From an uncultured bacterium (lineage in GTDB: Bacteria; Bacillota; Clostridia; Oscillospirales; Ruminococcaceae), in the NCBI GenBank assembly GCA_905214345.1, contig CAJMLV010000002.1, forward strand, positions 1-64,000: a stretch of 64,000 nucleotides of DNA, read 5' to 3'. This document shows positions 34,985-42,876 of this stretch, one piece after another (the stretch's first letter is position 1; the number at the start of each line of letters is the position of its first letter). The notes beneath the pieces are model-generated. The model saw only the letters and a program-made list of their open reading frames with translations. It had not been told where the DNA came from and did no database searches. The position numbers were made by a program, and so were the translations under genes.

Positions 34985-35647
34985 ATGGCAAAGATCCTGA
35001 TTGCTGAAAACGAACGCGCCATCGCACAGCGCATGGCGGTGAATCTGCGTCTGGTGGGACATCGGTGCGACCAGGCAAACAACACCCGGCAGGCGGCCGA
35101 CCTGGTCCGCCGCAATACCTATGATCTGATTCTGATGGACCTGGCTTTGCCCGGCGCCGGTGGGTTTGAGGGCGTGCAGGTCTGGGAAAGCCACTGCCCC
35201 GTGGTGCTGCTGGTGAGTGAAAGAGAGATGGCGGACTGCCCGGCAGAGCTGTGCCGCCGCTGCCTGGTCAAGCCCTTTGAGGTCATGGAACTCATGGGCA
35301 TGGTGCAGCAGGTGCTGGGCCAGAACACCCGCGCCGGGCGGGAATTCCACTTCCATGATATTGAGGTGGACATGGCCGGGCGGCAGGTCCTGCGCGGGGG
35401 CCGGGCGGTGGCCCTGACCCCGCAGGAATATTCCCTGCTGGAGACCCTGGTCATCAACCGCAACCTGGCTCTGAGCCGCAACAAGCTGCTGGAGATCGCC
35501 TGGGGCTACGGCTACCAGGGAGCTACCCGCACGGTGGATGTACATATCCAGCGCCTGCGCCGCAAGCTGGGCCTGGAAAAGGAGATCCAGACCGTGTATA
35601 AGATCGGCTACCGGCTGAATACCCGGGAGGAAGCCGGTCCGGTTTGA
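34985..35647 (+). CDS. Orphan OmpR/PhoB-type response regulator
   Basis: A 220-residue receiver plus winged-helix DNA-binding protein. D52 (LILMDLALPG) is the phosphoacceptor, S78 and K96 (LVKPFE) complete the switch, but the acidic pair near the N terminus reads E8-N9 instead of two acids, so Mg binding may be weak. The effector domain has LTPQEYSLLETLVINRN and TRTVDVHIQRLRRKLG. No histidine kinase lies nearby. The ATG at 34985 has no strong ribosome site (GAAGGCTGTTGAAGT precedes it). Targets unknown. Confidence 0.9.
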   Translation: MAKILIAENERAIAQRMAVNLRLVGHRCDQANNTRQAADLVRRNTYDLILMDLALPGAGGFEGVQVWESHCPVVLLVSEREMADCPAELCRRCLVKPFEVMELMGMVQQVLGQNTRAGREFHFHDIEVDMAGRQVLRGGRAVALTPQEYSLLETLVINRNLALSRNKLLEIAWGYGYQGATRTVDVHIQRLRRKLGLEKEIQTVYKIGYRLNTREEAGPV

Positions 35648-35673
35648 CGCTTCTGCGAAAAAAACACTGGAAC

Positions 35674-35717
35674 GCCCGTTTCTTTGCACCCGACCGGGGC
35701 AGGGAACGGGCATTTTT
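35674..35717 (+). terminator. Terminator after the response regulator
   Basis: GCCCGTT (35674-35680) pairs with AACGGGC (35705-35711), followed by ATTTTT. Confidence 0.65.
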
Positions 35718-35803
35718 CCTGCCCAAACTGCCCAAAAACCCTCCGGCACTCCGGGAGGGATTTGCACGAACTGACGAAAATGTGAACATGTAATATTTAT
35801 ACA

Positions 35804-35832
35804 TTGACAATGAATAAATACAACACTATACT
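35804..35832 (+). promoter_or_regulatory. Strong promoter of the amino-acid ABC operon
   Basis: TTGACA (35804-35809), 17-base spacer, TATACT (35827-35832). The spacer carries AATGAATAAATA, which looks like half of an ArgR box; regulation by ArgR is a guess. Confidence 0.82.
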
Positions 35833-35911
35833 AAGGGATATCCCGGCGGGACCTGTCCGCCGGAATCAGAGGGAAAAGAACAGAACACTGTATAAAAAGA
35901 GGGTAAATCAC

Positions 35912-36772
35912 ATGAAAAAGCTTCTTTCCATCCTGCTGGCCGCCGGTATGGTGCTCAGCGTGACCGCTTGCGGCGCTTCTTCCGAGAGCACCGCTTCCAC
36001 CAGCGAATCCACCGCCTCCGAATCTTCTTCCACCGAGGAAGCTACTTCTGAGGCTGCCGCTTCCGGCGAATTCACCACCGTGACCGACGGCGTGCTGACC
36101 ATGTCCACCAACGCCGCCTTCCCTCCCTACGAAATGACCACCGACAGCGGTGACTTCGAGGGCATCGACGTGGAGATCGCCGGCGCCATTGCCGAAAAGC
36201 TGGGCCTGGAACTGCAGATCGACGATATGGACTTTGACGCTGCGCTGCTGGCTGTGCAGCAGGGCAAGAGCGACATGGTCATGGCCGGTGTCACCGTCAC
36301 CGAGGACCGTCTGGCCGTCATGAGCTTCACCGATTCCTACGCCAACGGCATCCAGTCCGTTATCGTGACCGAGGATTCCGACATTGCTTCCATCGATGAC
36401 ATGGAAGGCAAGCTCATCGGCACCCAGGCCGGCACCACCGGTTACATCTACTGCTCCGACACCCCGGAAAACGGCGGTTTCGGTGAGGACAACGTCATCG
36501 CCTACGACAACGGCATCACCGCCGTGCAGGCTCTGATGAACGGCCAGGTTGACTGCGTGGTCATCGACAACGCTCCCGCTCAGGAGTTCGTCAAGGCCAA
36601 CCCCGGTCTGAAGATCCTGGACACCGAGTATGCCAACGAGGATTACGCCATCGGCGTGAACAAGGACAACACCGCTCTGCTGGATGCCATCAACGGCGCC
36701 CTGGCTGAGCTGAAGGCCGACGGCACCATCGATTCCATCATCTCCAAGTACATCAGCACCGACGCTGAATAA
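35912..36772 (+). CDS. Polar amino-acid ABC transporter, substrate-binding lipoprotein
   Basis: A 286-residue SBP_bac_3 protein that captures an amino acid outside the cell. Signal peptide with lipobox LSVTAC, lipid-modified C20, then a Ser/Thr/Glu-rich linker (about 22-50) and the binding domain with GVLTMSTNAAFPPYEM, FEGIDVEIAGAIAEKLGLEL and the ligand-contact segments GKLIGTQAGTTG and ALMNGQVDCVVIDNAPA. Ligand identity (for example cystine, glutamine or arginine) cannot be read. The start ATG 35912 gives a proper signal peptide; the longer frame starts in the promoter. Permease and ATPase genes follow. Confidence 0.94.
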   Translation: MKKLLSILLAAGMVLSVTACGASSESTASTSESTASESSSTEEATSEAAASGEFTTVTDGVLTMSTNAAFPPYEMTTDSGDFEGIDVEIAGAIAEKLGLELQIDDMDFDAALLAVQQGKSDMVMAGVTVTEDRLAVMSFTDSYANGIQSVIVTEDSDIASIDDMEGKLIGTQAGTTGYIYCSDTPENGGFGEDNVIAYDNGITAVQALMNGQVDCVVIDNAPAQEFVKANPGLKILDTEYANEDYAIGVNKDNTALLDAINGALAELKADGTIDSIISKYISTDAE

Positions 36773-36864
36773 TCACACAACGGCGAGCACTTCGCCGCGG
36801 GGCGGTCCCGGAAGGGCCGCCTCTTTTGTGGTTTCTACTATTTTTAACGAAAGGCGGCTCCTTC

Positions 36865-37641
36865 ATGGCATACCTGACCCAACAGTTTGAAATCCTGTCG
36901 GCTCTGGCCGATAACGGCGGGGATCTGACTGCCTGGCAGGACGCGTTCCTCAAATTTTACCGCGCGTTCCTGGCCAACGACCGCTGGATGCAGTACATCG
37001 AGGGCGTGGGCACCACCCTGCTGGTCACGGCCATTGCCCTGGCCATCGGCGTGATCCTGGGCGGCACCGTTGCCCTGGTCCGTGTGGCTCACGACCAGCA
37101 GCGTCCCCATCACCGCAACGCGGTGCTGGGCGTGGTGAACGCCATCTTCAAGGTGTATGTCACCGTCATCCGCGGCACCCCCATGATGGTGCAGCTGCTC
37201 ATTATGGGCATGGTCATCTTTGCCTCCAGCCGTAACTTTACCATGGTCGGCGCCCTCACCCTGGGCATCAACTCCGGCGCCTATGTGTCCGAGATCATCC
37301 GCGGCGGCCTGATGGCCGTGGACCCCGGCCAGATGGAAGCCGGCCGCAGCCTGGGCCTCAACTACATCACCACCATGATCAAGATCATCATTCCCCAGGC
37401 TATCCGCTCCATCCTGCCGGCTCTGGGCAACGAGTTCATCATCCTGCTCAAGGATACCTCGCTTATCACCGTCATCGGCGGCAAGGAACTGCTGTATGCC
37501 GCCCAGGGTATTTACAGCCGCACCTACGAGTGCATGTACCCCCTGCTGGGCACCGCGCTGATCTATCTGGTACTGGTCATGATCTTTACCTGGCTGTTGG
37601 GCAAGTTTGAAAGGAGGCTGGCGCAGAGTGATCGTCGTTAA
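36865..37641 (+). CDS. Polar amino-acid ABC transporter permease (HisM/GlnP type)
   Basis: A 258-residue inner membrane permease with about five helices. The EAA loop that contacts the ATPase reads EAGRSLGLNYITTMIKIIIPQA. VIRGTPMMVQLL is the usual third-helix pattern. Only one permease gene is present, so a homodimer is likely. ATG 36865 has AAAGGCGG upstream; the longer frame from 36826 is hydrophobic by chance. The end overlaps the ATPase gene by 14 bases. Confidence 0.94.
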   Translation: MAYLTQQFEILSALADNGGDLTAWQDAFLKFYRAFLANDRWMQYIEGVGTTLLVTAIALAIGVILGGTVALVRVAHDQQRPHHRNAVLGVVNAIFKVYVTVIRGTPMMVQLLIMGMVIFASSRNFTMVGALTLGINSGAYVSEIIRGGLMAVDPGQMEAGRSLGLNYITTMIKIIIPQAIRSILPALGNEFIILLKDTSLITVIGGKELLYAAQGIYSRTYECMYPLLGTALIYLVLVMIFTWLLGKFERRLAQSDRR

Positions 37642-38344
37642 AGGTCTGAAGAAAAATTTTAAGGGTCTGGAAGTCCTCAAGGGCGTGGACCTGACCATCA
37701 ACAAGGGCGACGTGGTGGTTCTGGTCGGTCCTTCCGGCTGCGGCAAATCCACCTTCCTGCGCTGCCTGAACCGTCTGGAAGAGCCGGACGGCGGCACCGT
37801 CACGCTGGACGGCCAGGAAGTCACCGAAAAGGACATCGACGCCATGCGCGCCAAGATGGGCATGGTGTTCCAGCATTTCAATCTCTTCCCCCATCTGACG
37901 GTGAAGAAGAACATCACCCTGGCTCCGGTGCATCTGAAGCTGATGGACCAGAAGACCGCCGATGCCAAGGCCATGGAGCTGCTGGAACGCATCGGTCTGG
38001 CAGACAAGGCCGACGCCTACCCCAACATGCTTTCCGGCGGTCAGAAACAGCGCATCGCCATTGTGCGTGCCCTGGCCATGAACCCGGAAGTGCTGCTCTT
38101 TGACGAACCCACCAGCGCCCTGGACCCCGAAATGGTGGGCGAAGTTCTGGAACTGATGAAGGAACTGGCCCGCGGCGGCATGACCATGGTGGTGGTCACC
38201 CACGAGATGGGCTTTGCCCGTGAAGTGGCCAACCGCGTCATCTTCATCGACGAAGGCACCGTGAAGGTGGACAAGCCGCCTCAGGAATTCTTCAGCAATA
38301 TCGAAAACGAGCGCCTCAAGACCTTCCTGTCCAAGGTTCTGTAA
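37628..38344 (+). CDS. Polar amino-acid ABC transporter ATPase (GlnQ/HisP type)
   Basis: A 238-residue ATP-binding subunit. Walker A GPSGCGKST at 34-42, Q-loop MVFQHFNLFPHLTV, signature LSGGQKQR, Walker B VLLFDEPTSAL and the switch histidine in VVVTHEMGFAR are all intact. GTG 37628 lies inside the permease gene with AAGGAGG at 37611-37617, so translation is coupled. A terminator follows the stop. Confidence 0.96.
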   Translation: MIVVKGLKKNFKGLEVLKGVDLTINKGDVVVLVGPSGCGKSTFLRCLNRLEEPDGGTVTLDGQEVTEKDIDAMRAKMGMVFQHFNLFPHLTVKKNITLAPVHLKLMDQKTADAKAMELLERIGLADKADAYPNMLSGGQKQRIAIVRALAMNPEVLLFDEPTSALDPEMVGEVLELMKELARGGMTMVVVTHEMGFAREVANRVIFIDEGTVKVDKPPQEFFSNIENERLKTFLSKVL

Positions 38345-38352
38345 GCGCTGCC

Positions 38353-38380
38353 GCAGCCCCGCCCGTGCGGGGCTGCTTTT
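38353..38380 (+). terminator. Terminator of the ABC operon
   Basis: Perfect 10-bp stem GCAGCCCCGC/GCGGGGCTGC with a four-base loop, followed by TTTTG. Confidence 0.9.
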
Positions 38381-38397
38381 GTTTGCCCGGCCGGTGC

Positions 38398-38427
38398 TTT
38401 ACAGGGCCCGGTCCGGTATTGTATGAT
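38398..38427 (+). promoter_or_regulatory. Possible promoter of the carbonic anhydrase gene
   Basis: TTTACA (38398-38403), 18-base spacer, TATGAT (38422-38427), 25 bases before the start. Confidence 0.5.
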
Positions 38428-38452
38428 AGGGAGCAGAAAAGGGAGGGATACC

Positions 38453-38983
38453 ATGCCAGTGATCACGGTTGACGGCCACACCCCGCAGGACGGGGACGCG
38501 GCTTTTGTGGCCCCCAACGCCACCCTGGCGGGGGCTGTTTCTCTGGAAGAGGGCAGCAGTGTCTGGTACGGTGCGGTGCTGCGGGCAGATACCGGCCGCA
38601 TCCGCATCGGGCGGGACAGCAATGTGCAGGATAACGCCGTGCTGCACACCGGCACCGGTCTGGATGTGACCATCGGGGCACGGGTCAGCATCGGCCACAG
38701 CGCGGTGGTCCACGGCTGCACCGTGGGGGACGACTGCCTCATCGGCATGCATGCCACCGTACTGAACGGCGCGGTGCTGGGGGAAGGCTGCCTGGTGGCG
38801 GCCGGAGCCCTTGTCACCGAGAATACCGTCGTCCCGCCCCACAGTGTGGTCATGGGGGTGCCCGGCAAGGTGCGGGGGACTGTGACCGGACAGCAGGCGG
38901 CGGAACTGGCGCACAACGTGGAGGAATACCGGGCCCTGGCCCGGCGGCATGCCCGGGAAAACGGGCAGGGGAAAGGAGAGTAA
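38453..38983 (+). CDS. Gamma-carbonic anhydrase family protein
   Basis: A 176-residue left-handed beta-helix protein built of hexapeptide repeats (for example SVWYGAVLRAD, NVQDNAVLHTG). The three zinc histidines of the family are visible in AVLHTG, GHSAVVHGC and GMHATVL. Members hydrate CO2 or have only the fold. ATG 38453 has GGGAGGGA. One base separates the stop from the next gene's start (TAACATG), giving a two-gene operon with the HAD phosphatase. Confidence 0.92.
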   Translation: MPVITVDGHTPQDGDAAFVAPNATLAGAVSLEEGSSVWYGAVLRADTGRIRIGRDSNVQDNAVLHTGTGLDVTIGARVSIGHSAVVHGCTVGDDCLIGMHATVLNGAVLGEGCLVAAGALVTENTVVPPHSVVMGVPGKVRGTVTGQQAAELAHNVEEYRALARRHARENGQGKGE

Positions 38984-38984
38984 C

Positions 38985-39770
38985 ATGGCAGTAAAGATGA
39001 TCTGCAGCGACCTGGACGGTACCCTGCTGCAGTACGGCCGCACCGAGATCGGCGGCGAGATATTCGACCAGATTCGGGCTCTGGCCAGGCTGGGAATCCT
39101 GTTCTGCCCGGCCAGCGGGCGGCAGTATACCAGCCTGCGCAAGCTGTTTGCCCCGGTGGCGGAGCATTGTGTGTTCCTGTGTGAAAACGGTGGGGTGGTC
39201 TGCCGGGAGGGCAAGGTCATTGCCAAAACCCCCATGCCCCGGCAGCTGGCCGAGGAGATCGCCTGGGATATGTGGAACGGTTCTGAAGGAAAGGGCGAGG
39301 TCATGCTCTCCGGTGAAAACATGAGCTATCTCATGGAACGGGGCCTGGGCGTGCACGACCGCATCCACCAGATCGGCAACAACCACACCGTCATCACCGA
39401 CCCGGCCCAGATCCCGGAGGATATCGTCAAGGTCAGCGTCTATCTGCCCGGCGGGGTGGGGGAGTACGTGGACCGTTTTGTGCCCAAATGGACCCAGGCC
39501 AACGCCGCCGTGGCGGGGCCATTCTGGATCGATACCACCCTGGCCAACAAGGGGGTGGGGGTGCGCAGCCTGTGCGATGTGCTGGGCATCGACCCCGCCG
39601 ATGTGATGGCCTTCGGGGACAATTACAATGACGTGGCCATGCTGGATCTGGTGGGCCAGCCCTATATCATGCAGACCGCCGCCGCCGAACTGCGGGCCCG
39701 CTACCCCCGCCATACCCCCCGGCCGGAGGATACCATCCGGGCGCTTCTGGAAGGCTCTTGCACAAATTGA
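38985..39770 (+). CDS. HAD-superfamily Cof-type phosphatase
   Basis: A 261-residue class IIB HAD phosphatase that probably dephosphorylates sugar phosphates or small phosphorylated metabolites. Motif I CSDLDGTLL (nucleophile and acid aspartates), motif II PASGRQYTS, the lysine TLANKGVG and motif IV FGDNYNDVAML are present, with a C2b cap in the middle. ATG 38985 has AAAGGAG. Its stop codon lies inside the left arm of an inverted repeat that precedes the beta-glucoside operon promoter. Confidence 0.92.
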   Translation: MAVKMICSDLDGTLLQYGRTEIGGEIFDQIRALARLGILFCPASGRQYTSLRKLFAPVAEHCVFLCENGGVVCREGKVIAKTPMPRQLAEEIAWDMWNGSEGKGEVMLSGENMSYLMERGLGVHDRIHQIGNNHTVITDPAQIPEDIVKVSVYLPGGVGEYVDRFVPKWTQANAAVAGPFWIDTTLANKGVGVRSLCDVLGIDPADVMAFGDNYNDVAMLDLVGQPYIMQTAAAELRARYPRHTPRPEDTIRALLEGSCTN

Positions 39771-39798
39771 ACAAATCAACAAGATGAAATTTGTTCAA
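39767..39798. repeat. Perfect 10-bp inverted repeat before the beta-glucoside operon
   Basis: TTGAACAAAT (39767-39776) and ATTTGTTCAA (39789-39798) form a perfect dyad with a 12-base centre, nine bases before the -35 box. It may be an operator or the RNA end of the HAD gene (there is no T tract). Confidence 0.55.
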
Positions 39799-39806
39799 AA
39801 AAGTTA

Positions 39807-39835
39807 TGGACAAATCTTGTATATCCTTGTATCAT
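39807..39835 (+). promoter_or_regulatory. Promoter of the beta-glucoside operon
   Basis: TGGACA (39807-39812), 17-base spacer, TATCAT (39830-39835). Transcription would start a few bases before the first RAT element. Confidence 0.65.
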
Positions 39836-39846
39836 AAATACAGAAC

Positions 39847-39940
39847 AAGATTGTTACTCACCTCCGAGGCATTACTTGTGTTCAGCGACTCAACTTGAAG
39901 TGTGTCGGCTGGCGTGTATGCCTTTGGGGTTATTTTTTTT
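39847..39940 (+). promoter_or_regulatory. RAT antiterminator and terminator before the bglG-type gene
   Basis: A LicT/BglG-type RAT (39847-39880) with GATTGTTACTC and the returning GAGGCATTACTTG strand. Its 3' part (AGGCAT, 39867-39872) can pair with ATGCCT (39918-39923) in a following terminator ending in T8 (39933-39940). Protein binding to the RAT would free transcription of the antiterminator gene itself. Confidence 0.65.
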
Positions 39941-39985
39941 GACAGAAACAGCTTGCAGCCAAAGATTCCGACCAGGTGGGAGCGC

Positions 39986-40834
39986 ATGGAAATCATCAAG
40001 AAGATCAACAACAATATTGCCCTGGCCCGCGACGCCAAAGGCCGCGAAATGGTGGTGTTCGGCAAGGGGATCGGCTTTCCGGCCACCCCATACACCCTCC
40101 AGGACCTGAGCAAGGTGCAGCGAACCTTCTATGATGTGAACGACAAATACTTCTCCCTTCTGCAGGAAGTGCCGGAAGAAATTTTTCTGGCGGCGGATGA
40201 TATTGCGGAGGACGCCAACGAAGAACTGGATTGTCCGCTGAACCCCAACCTGCCGTTCATTCTGGCCGACCATCTGAATTTTGCCATCCAGCGCACCCGG
40301 GCGGGCATGACCCTGCGTACGCCCCTTGCGTATGATATAAAACATCTGTACCCCAATGAGTACAAGCTGGGCCTCAGCGCCCTGCACATGCTGCGCCGCC
40401 GCCTGCAGGTGGAACTTCCCGACCAGGAAGCGGTGAGCATCACCCTTCACATCATCAACGCCGAGGCAGAAAACGGCGATATGCATGCCACCATGCAGAG
40501 CGCACAGGTCATCTCGGAACTCACCGAGATGGTGGAAAAGTCCTTCGGCATTACCCTGGACCGGGACAGCTTCAGCTATTCCCGCTTTGCCATGCACCTG
40601 CGGTATCTGGTGCAGCGGATGATGCAGGGCAAGCCCCTGCCCGCCGATGCCGGAAGCCGTGATCTGTTCCTGACGGTGCGGCGCCAGTATCCCGAGATCT
40701 ACACCTGCACCCGTCAGCTCTCCGATTATCTTCGGAACCGCTACGGCTGGAACTGCACCGATGAAGAGGAACTGTACCTGACCATGCACATCCACCGCGT
40801 CAAGTCCGAGCAGCAGCCGGACGAGGATGCCTGA
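39986..40834 (+). CDS. BglG/LicT-type transcription antiterminator
   Basis: A 282-residue RNA-binding antiterminator regulated by PTS phosphorylation. The N-terminal CAT domain (MEIIKKINNNIALARD, then GREMVVFGKGIGF; residues 1-55) binds the RAT hairpin. Two PRD domains follow: PRD1 (about 68-170) with histidines in ADHLNFAI and DIKHLYPNE, PRD2 (about 175-280) with FAMHLRYL and MHIHRV. Phosphorylation of these histidines by HPr or EIIB sets activity. ATG 39986 has AGGTGGG; the frame is open further 5' into the terminator, which is not coding. RAT elements lie on both sides. Confidence 0.94.
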   Translation: MEIIKKINNNIALARDAKGREMVVFGKGIGFPATPYTLQDLSKVQRTFYDVNDKYFSLLQEVPEEIFLAADDIAEDANEELDCPLNPNLPFILADHLNFAIQRTRAGMTLRTPLAYDIKHLYPNEYKLGLSALHMLRRRLQVELPDQEAVSITLHIINAEAENGDMHATMQSAQVISELTEMVEKSFGITLDRDSFSYSRFAMHLRYLVQRMMQGKPLPADAGSRDLFLTVRRQYPEIYTCTRQLSDYLRNRYGWNCTDEEELYLTMHIHRVKSEQQPDEDA

Positions 40835-40848
40835 ACCGAATACACACA

Positions 40849-40958
40849 GGATCGTTACCCGCACATTGTTTGCGGGGCGTCACCCAAAACATTTTCCGCA
40901 CACCCGGCGGCTTTTGCCGCGGCAGGTGCTGTACGGTCGTGGTTTGGGTTCTTTTTTT
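40849..40958 (+). promoter_or_regulatory. Second RAT antiterminator and terminator, before the PTS gene
   Basis: GGATCGTTACCC (40849-40860) with CCGCA/TGCGG stem forms a RAT-like hairpin ending at about 40885. Its 3' end overlaps ACCCAAA (40882-40888), which pairs with TTTGGGT (40943-40949) before T7 (40952-40958). An inner GCGGC/GCCGC stem strengthens the terminator. The two-terminator layout around the antiterminator gene resembles the E. coli bgl operon. Confidence 0.65.
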
Positions 40959-41070
40959 GCCGGTTTTTCCGGTTTTTGATGTCGGTATGTCTACGCCCGG
41001 CGCGCGAGGGCGGTGCATATACATTTTCCGCGGTAACGCGGTCCCCATTACGGAACAAGAGGTGACCACT

Positions 41071-42777
41071 ATGGAGCCAAATCAGACCCCGGGTAATCTG
41101 CCCCGGGAATTTCTGCCGCCGTTGGGCGGCGAGGCCAACATTGTGGGGGCCTCCCGCAGGGGCAACCGCCTTTCGGTTTCTGTCAAGGACGAAAGCCTGG
41201 CAGACCCCAATGCCCTGGCCAGACTGCCGGGTGTTGCGGGCTGTACGCTGCAGAACGGCCGCGTCAGGATCGAACTGACCGAACAGACTCACAAGACAGT
41301 AAAGGAGAATCGTCTTATGCCCAGTAAATACGACGGCCTCGCCCGCATCATCATCCAGAACGTGGGCGGCAAATCCAATATCAATAGCGTGGCTCACTGC
41401 ATCACCCGGCTGCGCTTCAAGCTGAAAGATGAATCCAAAGCCAACAAGGACGTGCTGGAAGCCACCGACGGCGTGATCAAGGTCATGCAGTCCGGCGGCC
41501 AGTACCAGGTCGTCATCGGCAACAATGTGGCCGATGTCTACGACGCCGTTCTGGAAGTGGGTCACTTCCAGGGCGCCGGCACCGTGGACGAGGACGGCAA
41601 CGCCGTGGACGACGGTGAATCCGACGGCGGCAAAAAGAGCCCCGTGAGCATCCTCATCGATATGATCTCCGGCGTCATTCAGCCCACCCTGGGCGTGCTG
41701 GCCGCCACCGGCATCATCAAGGGCCTGCTGGCTCTGTTCTCCTTCCTGAATATTCTGCCGGCAACCAGCGGCACCTATCAGGTCCTGTACGCTGTGGGCG
41801 ACGGCTTCTTCTACTTCCTGCCCATCATCCTGGGCTACACCGCCGCCAAGAAGTTCAAGATGAATGAGTTCATCGGCATGGCCATCGGCATCGCGCTGTG
41901 CTATCCCGCCATGGTCAACATCACCGGCGGCGAAGTGCTGGGCACCCTGTTTGCCGGTACTGCCTTTGAGATGAGCTACTACACCACCTTCCTGGGCATC
42001 CCGGTCATCATGCCCGCTTCCGGCTACACCAGCTCCGTTGTGCCCATCATCATCGCCTGCGCCCTGGGCGCCATGTTGGAAAAGTGGCTGCGTAAAGTGA
42101 TCCCCGATGTCATCAAGCTCTTCGTTGTGCCCTTTGTCACCCTGGTCGTCATGGTCCCCCTGACCTACCTGGTCATTGGCCCCATCGCCACGATCCTGTG
42201 CAACCTGCTCACCGCCATCTTCAGCGCCATCTACGGCATTCCCGTGGTGGGCGGCCTCATCGCCGGCGTGCTCATCGGTGCCTTCTGGCAGGTTCTGGTC
42301 ATCTTCGGCCTGCACTGGGGCCTGGTTCCTCTGGGTCTTATCAACTATGCTACCCTGGGTTATGACTTCATCCTCAGCCCCTACTTCTGCGTTTCCTTCG
42401 CCCAGACCTTCGTGGTTCTGGCCATGCTGCTCAAGACCCGTGACGACAAGCTGAAGAAGATCGCTCTGCCTGCCTTCATCTCCGGTATCTTCGGTGTCAC
42501 CGAACCCGCCATCTACGGCGTGACCCTGCCCAAGAAGAAGCCCTTCATCTACTCCTGCATCGGCGGTGCCATCGGCGGCGGCTTTATCGGTTTCATGGGC
42601 GCCCGCAGCTACACCATGGGCGGTCTGGGTCTGTTCGGTCTGCCCAGCTACATCGATACCGTGGGCAACACCGGTATCCAGAGCCTGATCTACGTGGTCA
42701 TCGGTACCGTGATCGCTTCTGTCATCGGCTTTGTGCTCACCTGGGTGCTGTACAAGGACGAACCCGCCAAGAAGTAA
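41071..42777 (+). CDS. Beta-glucoside PTS transporter EIIBC with N-terminal degenerate EIIB-like extension
   Basis: Imports and phosphorylates a beta-glucoside. From ATG 41317 the 486-residue core has EIIB with phosphocysteine in VAHCITRLRF, QSGGQYQVVIG, then EIIC with about ten helices and FGVTEPAIYGVTLP. EIIA is absent, so another protein must supply it. The same frame is open upstream to ATG 41071 and encodes 82 residues that resemble an EIIB domain without its cysteine (RLSVSVKDESLAD, LPGVAG). ATG 41317 has strong AAAGGAG at 41301-41307; ATG 41071 has weaker GAGGTGA. Either a fused protein or two start sites are possible. A GH1 enzyme gene follows after about 100 bases. Confidence 0.9.
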   Translation: MEPNQTPGNLPREFLPPLGGEANIVGASRRGNRLSVSVKDESLADPNALARLPGVAGCTLQNGRVRIELTEQTHKTVKENRLMPSKYDGLARIIIQNVGGKSNINSVAHCITRLRFKLKDESKANKDVLEATDGVIKVMQSGGQYQVVIGNNVADVYDAVLEVGHFQGAGTVDEDGNAVDDGESDGGKKSPVSILIDMISGVIQPTLGVLAATGIIKGLLALFSFLNILPATSGTYQVLYAVGDGFFYFLPIILGYTAAKKFKMNEFIGMAIGIALCYPAMVNITGGEVLGTLFAGTAFEMSYYTTFLGIPVIMPASGYTSSVVPIIIACALGAMLEKWLRKVIPDVIKLFVVPFVTLVVMVPLTYLVIGPIATILCNLLTAIFSAIYGIPVVGGLIAGVLIGAFWQVLVIFGLHWGLVPLGLINYATLGYDFILSPYFCVSFAQTFVVLAMLLKTRDDKLKKIALPAFISGIFGVTEPAIYGVTLPKKKPFIYSCIGGAIGGGFIGFMGARSYTMGGLGLFGLPSYIDTVGNTGIQSLIYVVIGTVIASVIGFVLTWVLYKDEPAKK

Positions 42778-42876
42778 TCGGCATCCCCTGTATCCAAACA
42801 GGCCCCGGCGGCACGCCCCAAGGTGCCGGCCGTCGGCCCGATTTATCAACAACCCAAAAACGGGAGGTATTCTTTT

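Noticed and set aside
40870..41070. Longer N terminus for the PTS protein (frame open to 40870)
   Set aside because: This part overlaps the RAT and terminator, lacks a ribosome site and reads as non-protein sequence.
42801..42839. Terminator between the PTS and GH1 genes
   Set aside because: Only a 6-bp stem (GGCAC/GTGCC plus one pair) with no T tract; the genes appear co-transcribed.
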